A stretch of 33,459 bases of DNA, taken from positions 417,921 to 451,379 of the forward strand of contig NZ_LT699743.1 in the NCBI RefSeq assembly GCF_900155365.1, written 5' to 3'. Shown one piece after another: positions 33,445 through 33,459 of this stretch; the stretch's first letter is position 1, and each line of letters begins with the position of its first letter. The notes beneath the pieces are model-generated. The model did not search any database. It was given only the letters and a program-made list of their open reading frames with translations, and was not told the origin of the DNA. A program made the translations under genes and the position numbers. The DNA is from Collinsella bouchesdurhonensis. Its GTDB lineage: Bacteria; Actinomycetota; Coriobacteriia; Coriobacteriales; Coriobacteriaceae.

Positions 33445-33459
33445 CTCTTATACACATCT
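33445..33459 (+). other. Likely Nextera transposon-end adapter remnant
   Basis: The last 15 bases, CTCTTATACACATCT, equal the 3' part of the 19-base Tn5 mosaic end used in Nextera libraries; with the four bases before, 17 of 19 match. This is probably library sequence, not genome. Confidence 0.85.

Noticed and set aside
33107-33457. Minus-strand open frame of 116 codons at the right end
   Set aside because: It begins inside the adapter remnant, runs through the terminator and overlaps the GNAT 3' end. The Gly-rich frame ending at 33318 is the believable one.

Overview
The window is GC-rich chromosomal DNA from a Gram-positive actinobacterium. Several proteins look like those of the gut Coriobacteriia, Collinsella or a close relative. 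That placement rests on recognising the proteins by eye and was not tested by a search. I see about 24 complete protein genes, one gene cut off by the right end, no tRNA or rRNA genes, no CRISPR array and no insertion sequence. Most genes are on the minus strand. Strong hairpins with T tracts separate the transcription units.

Layout, left to right. Positions 1-4845 (minus): topoisomerase I (topA), the Tat export genes tatC and tatA, and a lone STAS-domain antagonist. Positions 4977-7748 (minus): an amidohydrolase and a PLP aminotransferase. Positions 7849-8103 (plus): a small unknown protein. Positions 8267-10681 (minus): nhaA and a manganese-type pyrophosphatase. Positions 10930-16585 (minus): a five-gene peptide ABC importer in the order oppA, oppB, oppC, oppD, oppF; its binding lipoprotein carries a twin-arginine signal. 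Positions 16859-20854 (plus, divergent from oppA): a GH29 alpha-L-fucosidase followed 3 bases later by an 880-residue transglutaminase-fold protein. Positions 20943-24802 (minus): a ROK sugar kinase and the PcrA helicase, separated by a 356-base repeat-rich gap. Positions 25098-26096 (plus): a D-2-hydroxyacid dehydrogenase. Positions 26153-27088 (minus): uppP. Positions 27280-27717 (plus): a universal stress protein. Positions 27836-29569 (minus): a Bce-like two-component system. Positions 29656-32234 (minus): an unknown protein and purH. Positions 32486-33124 (plus): a GNAT acetyltransferase. The right end holds the glycine-rich C-terminus of a truncated protein, followed by what looks like a Nextera adapter remnant.

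The most interesting region is about 10.9-20.9 kb. The transglutaminase-fold protein carries the GRCGE and HAW-E motifs and a W-x5-ACE block, which resemble eukaryotic peptide:N-glycanase. It is coupled to an alpha-L-fucosidase and faces a peptide importer across one shared control region. A plausible reading is import of fucosylated glycopeptides followed by defucosylation and deglycosylation in the cytoplasm. This is inference, not proof.

Two non-coding signals also stand out. One is a 34-base palindromic repeat, TGTGACA-N20-TGTCACA, found in three separate intergenic gaps. The other is an element between pcrA and the ROK kinase, bounded by inverted repeats, whose end sequence is echoed in the last codons of pcrA.
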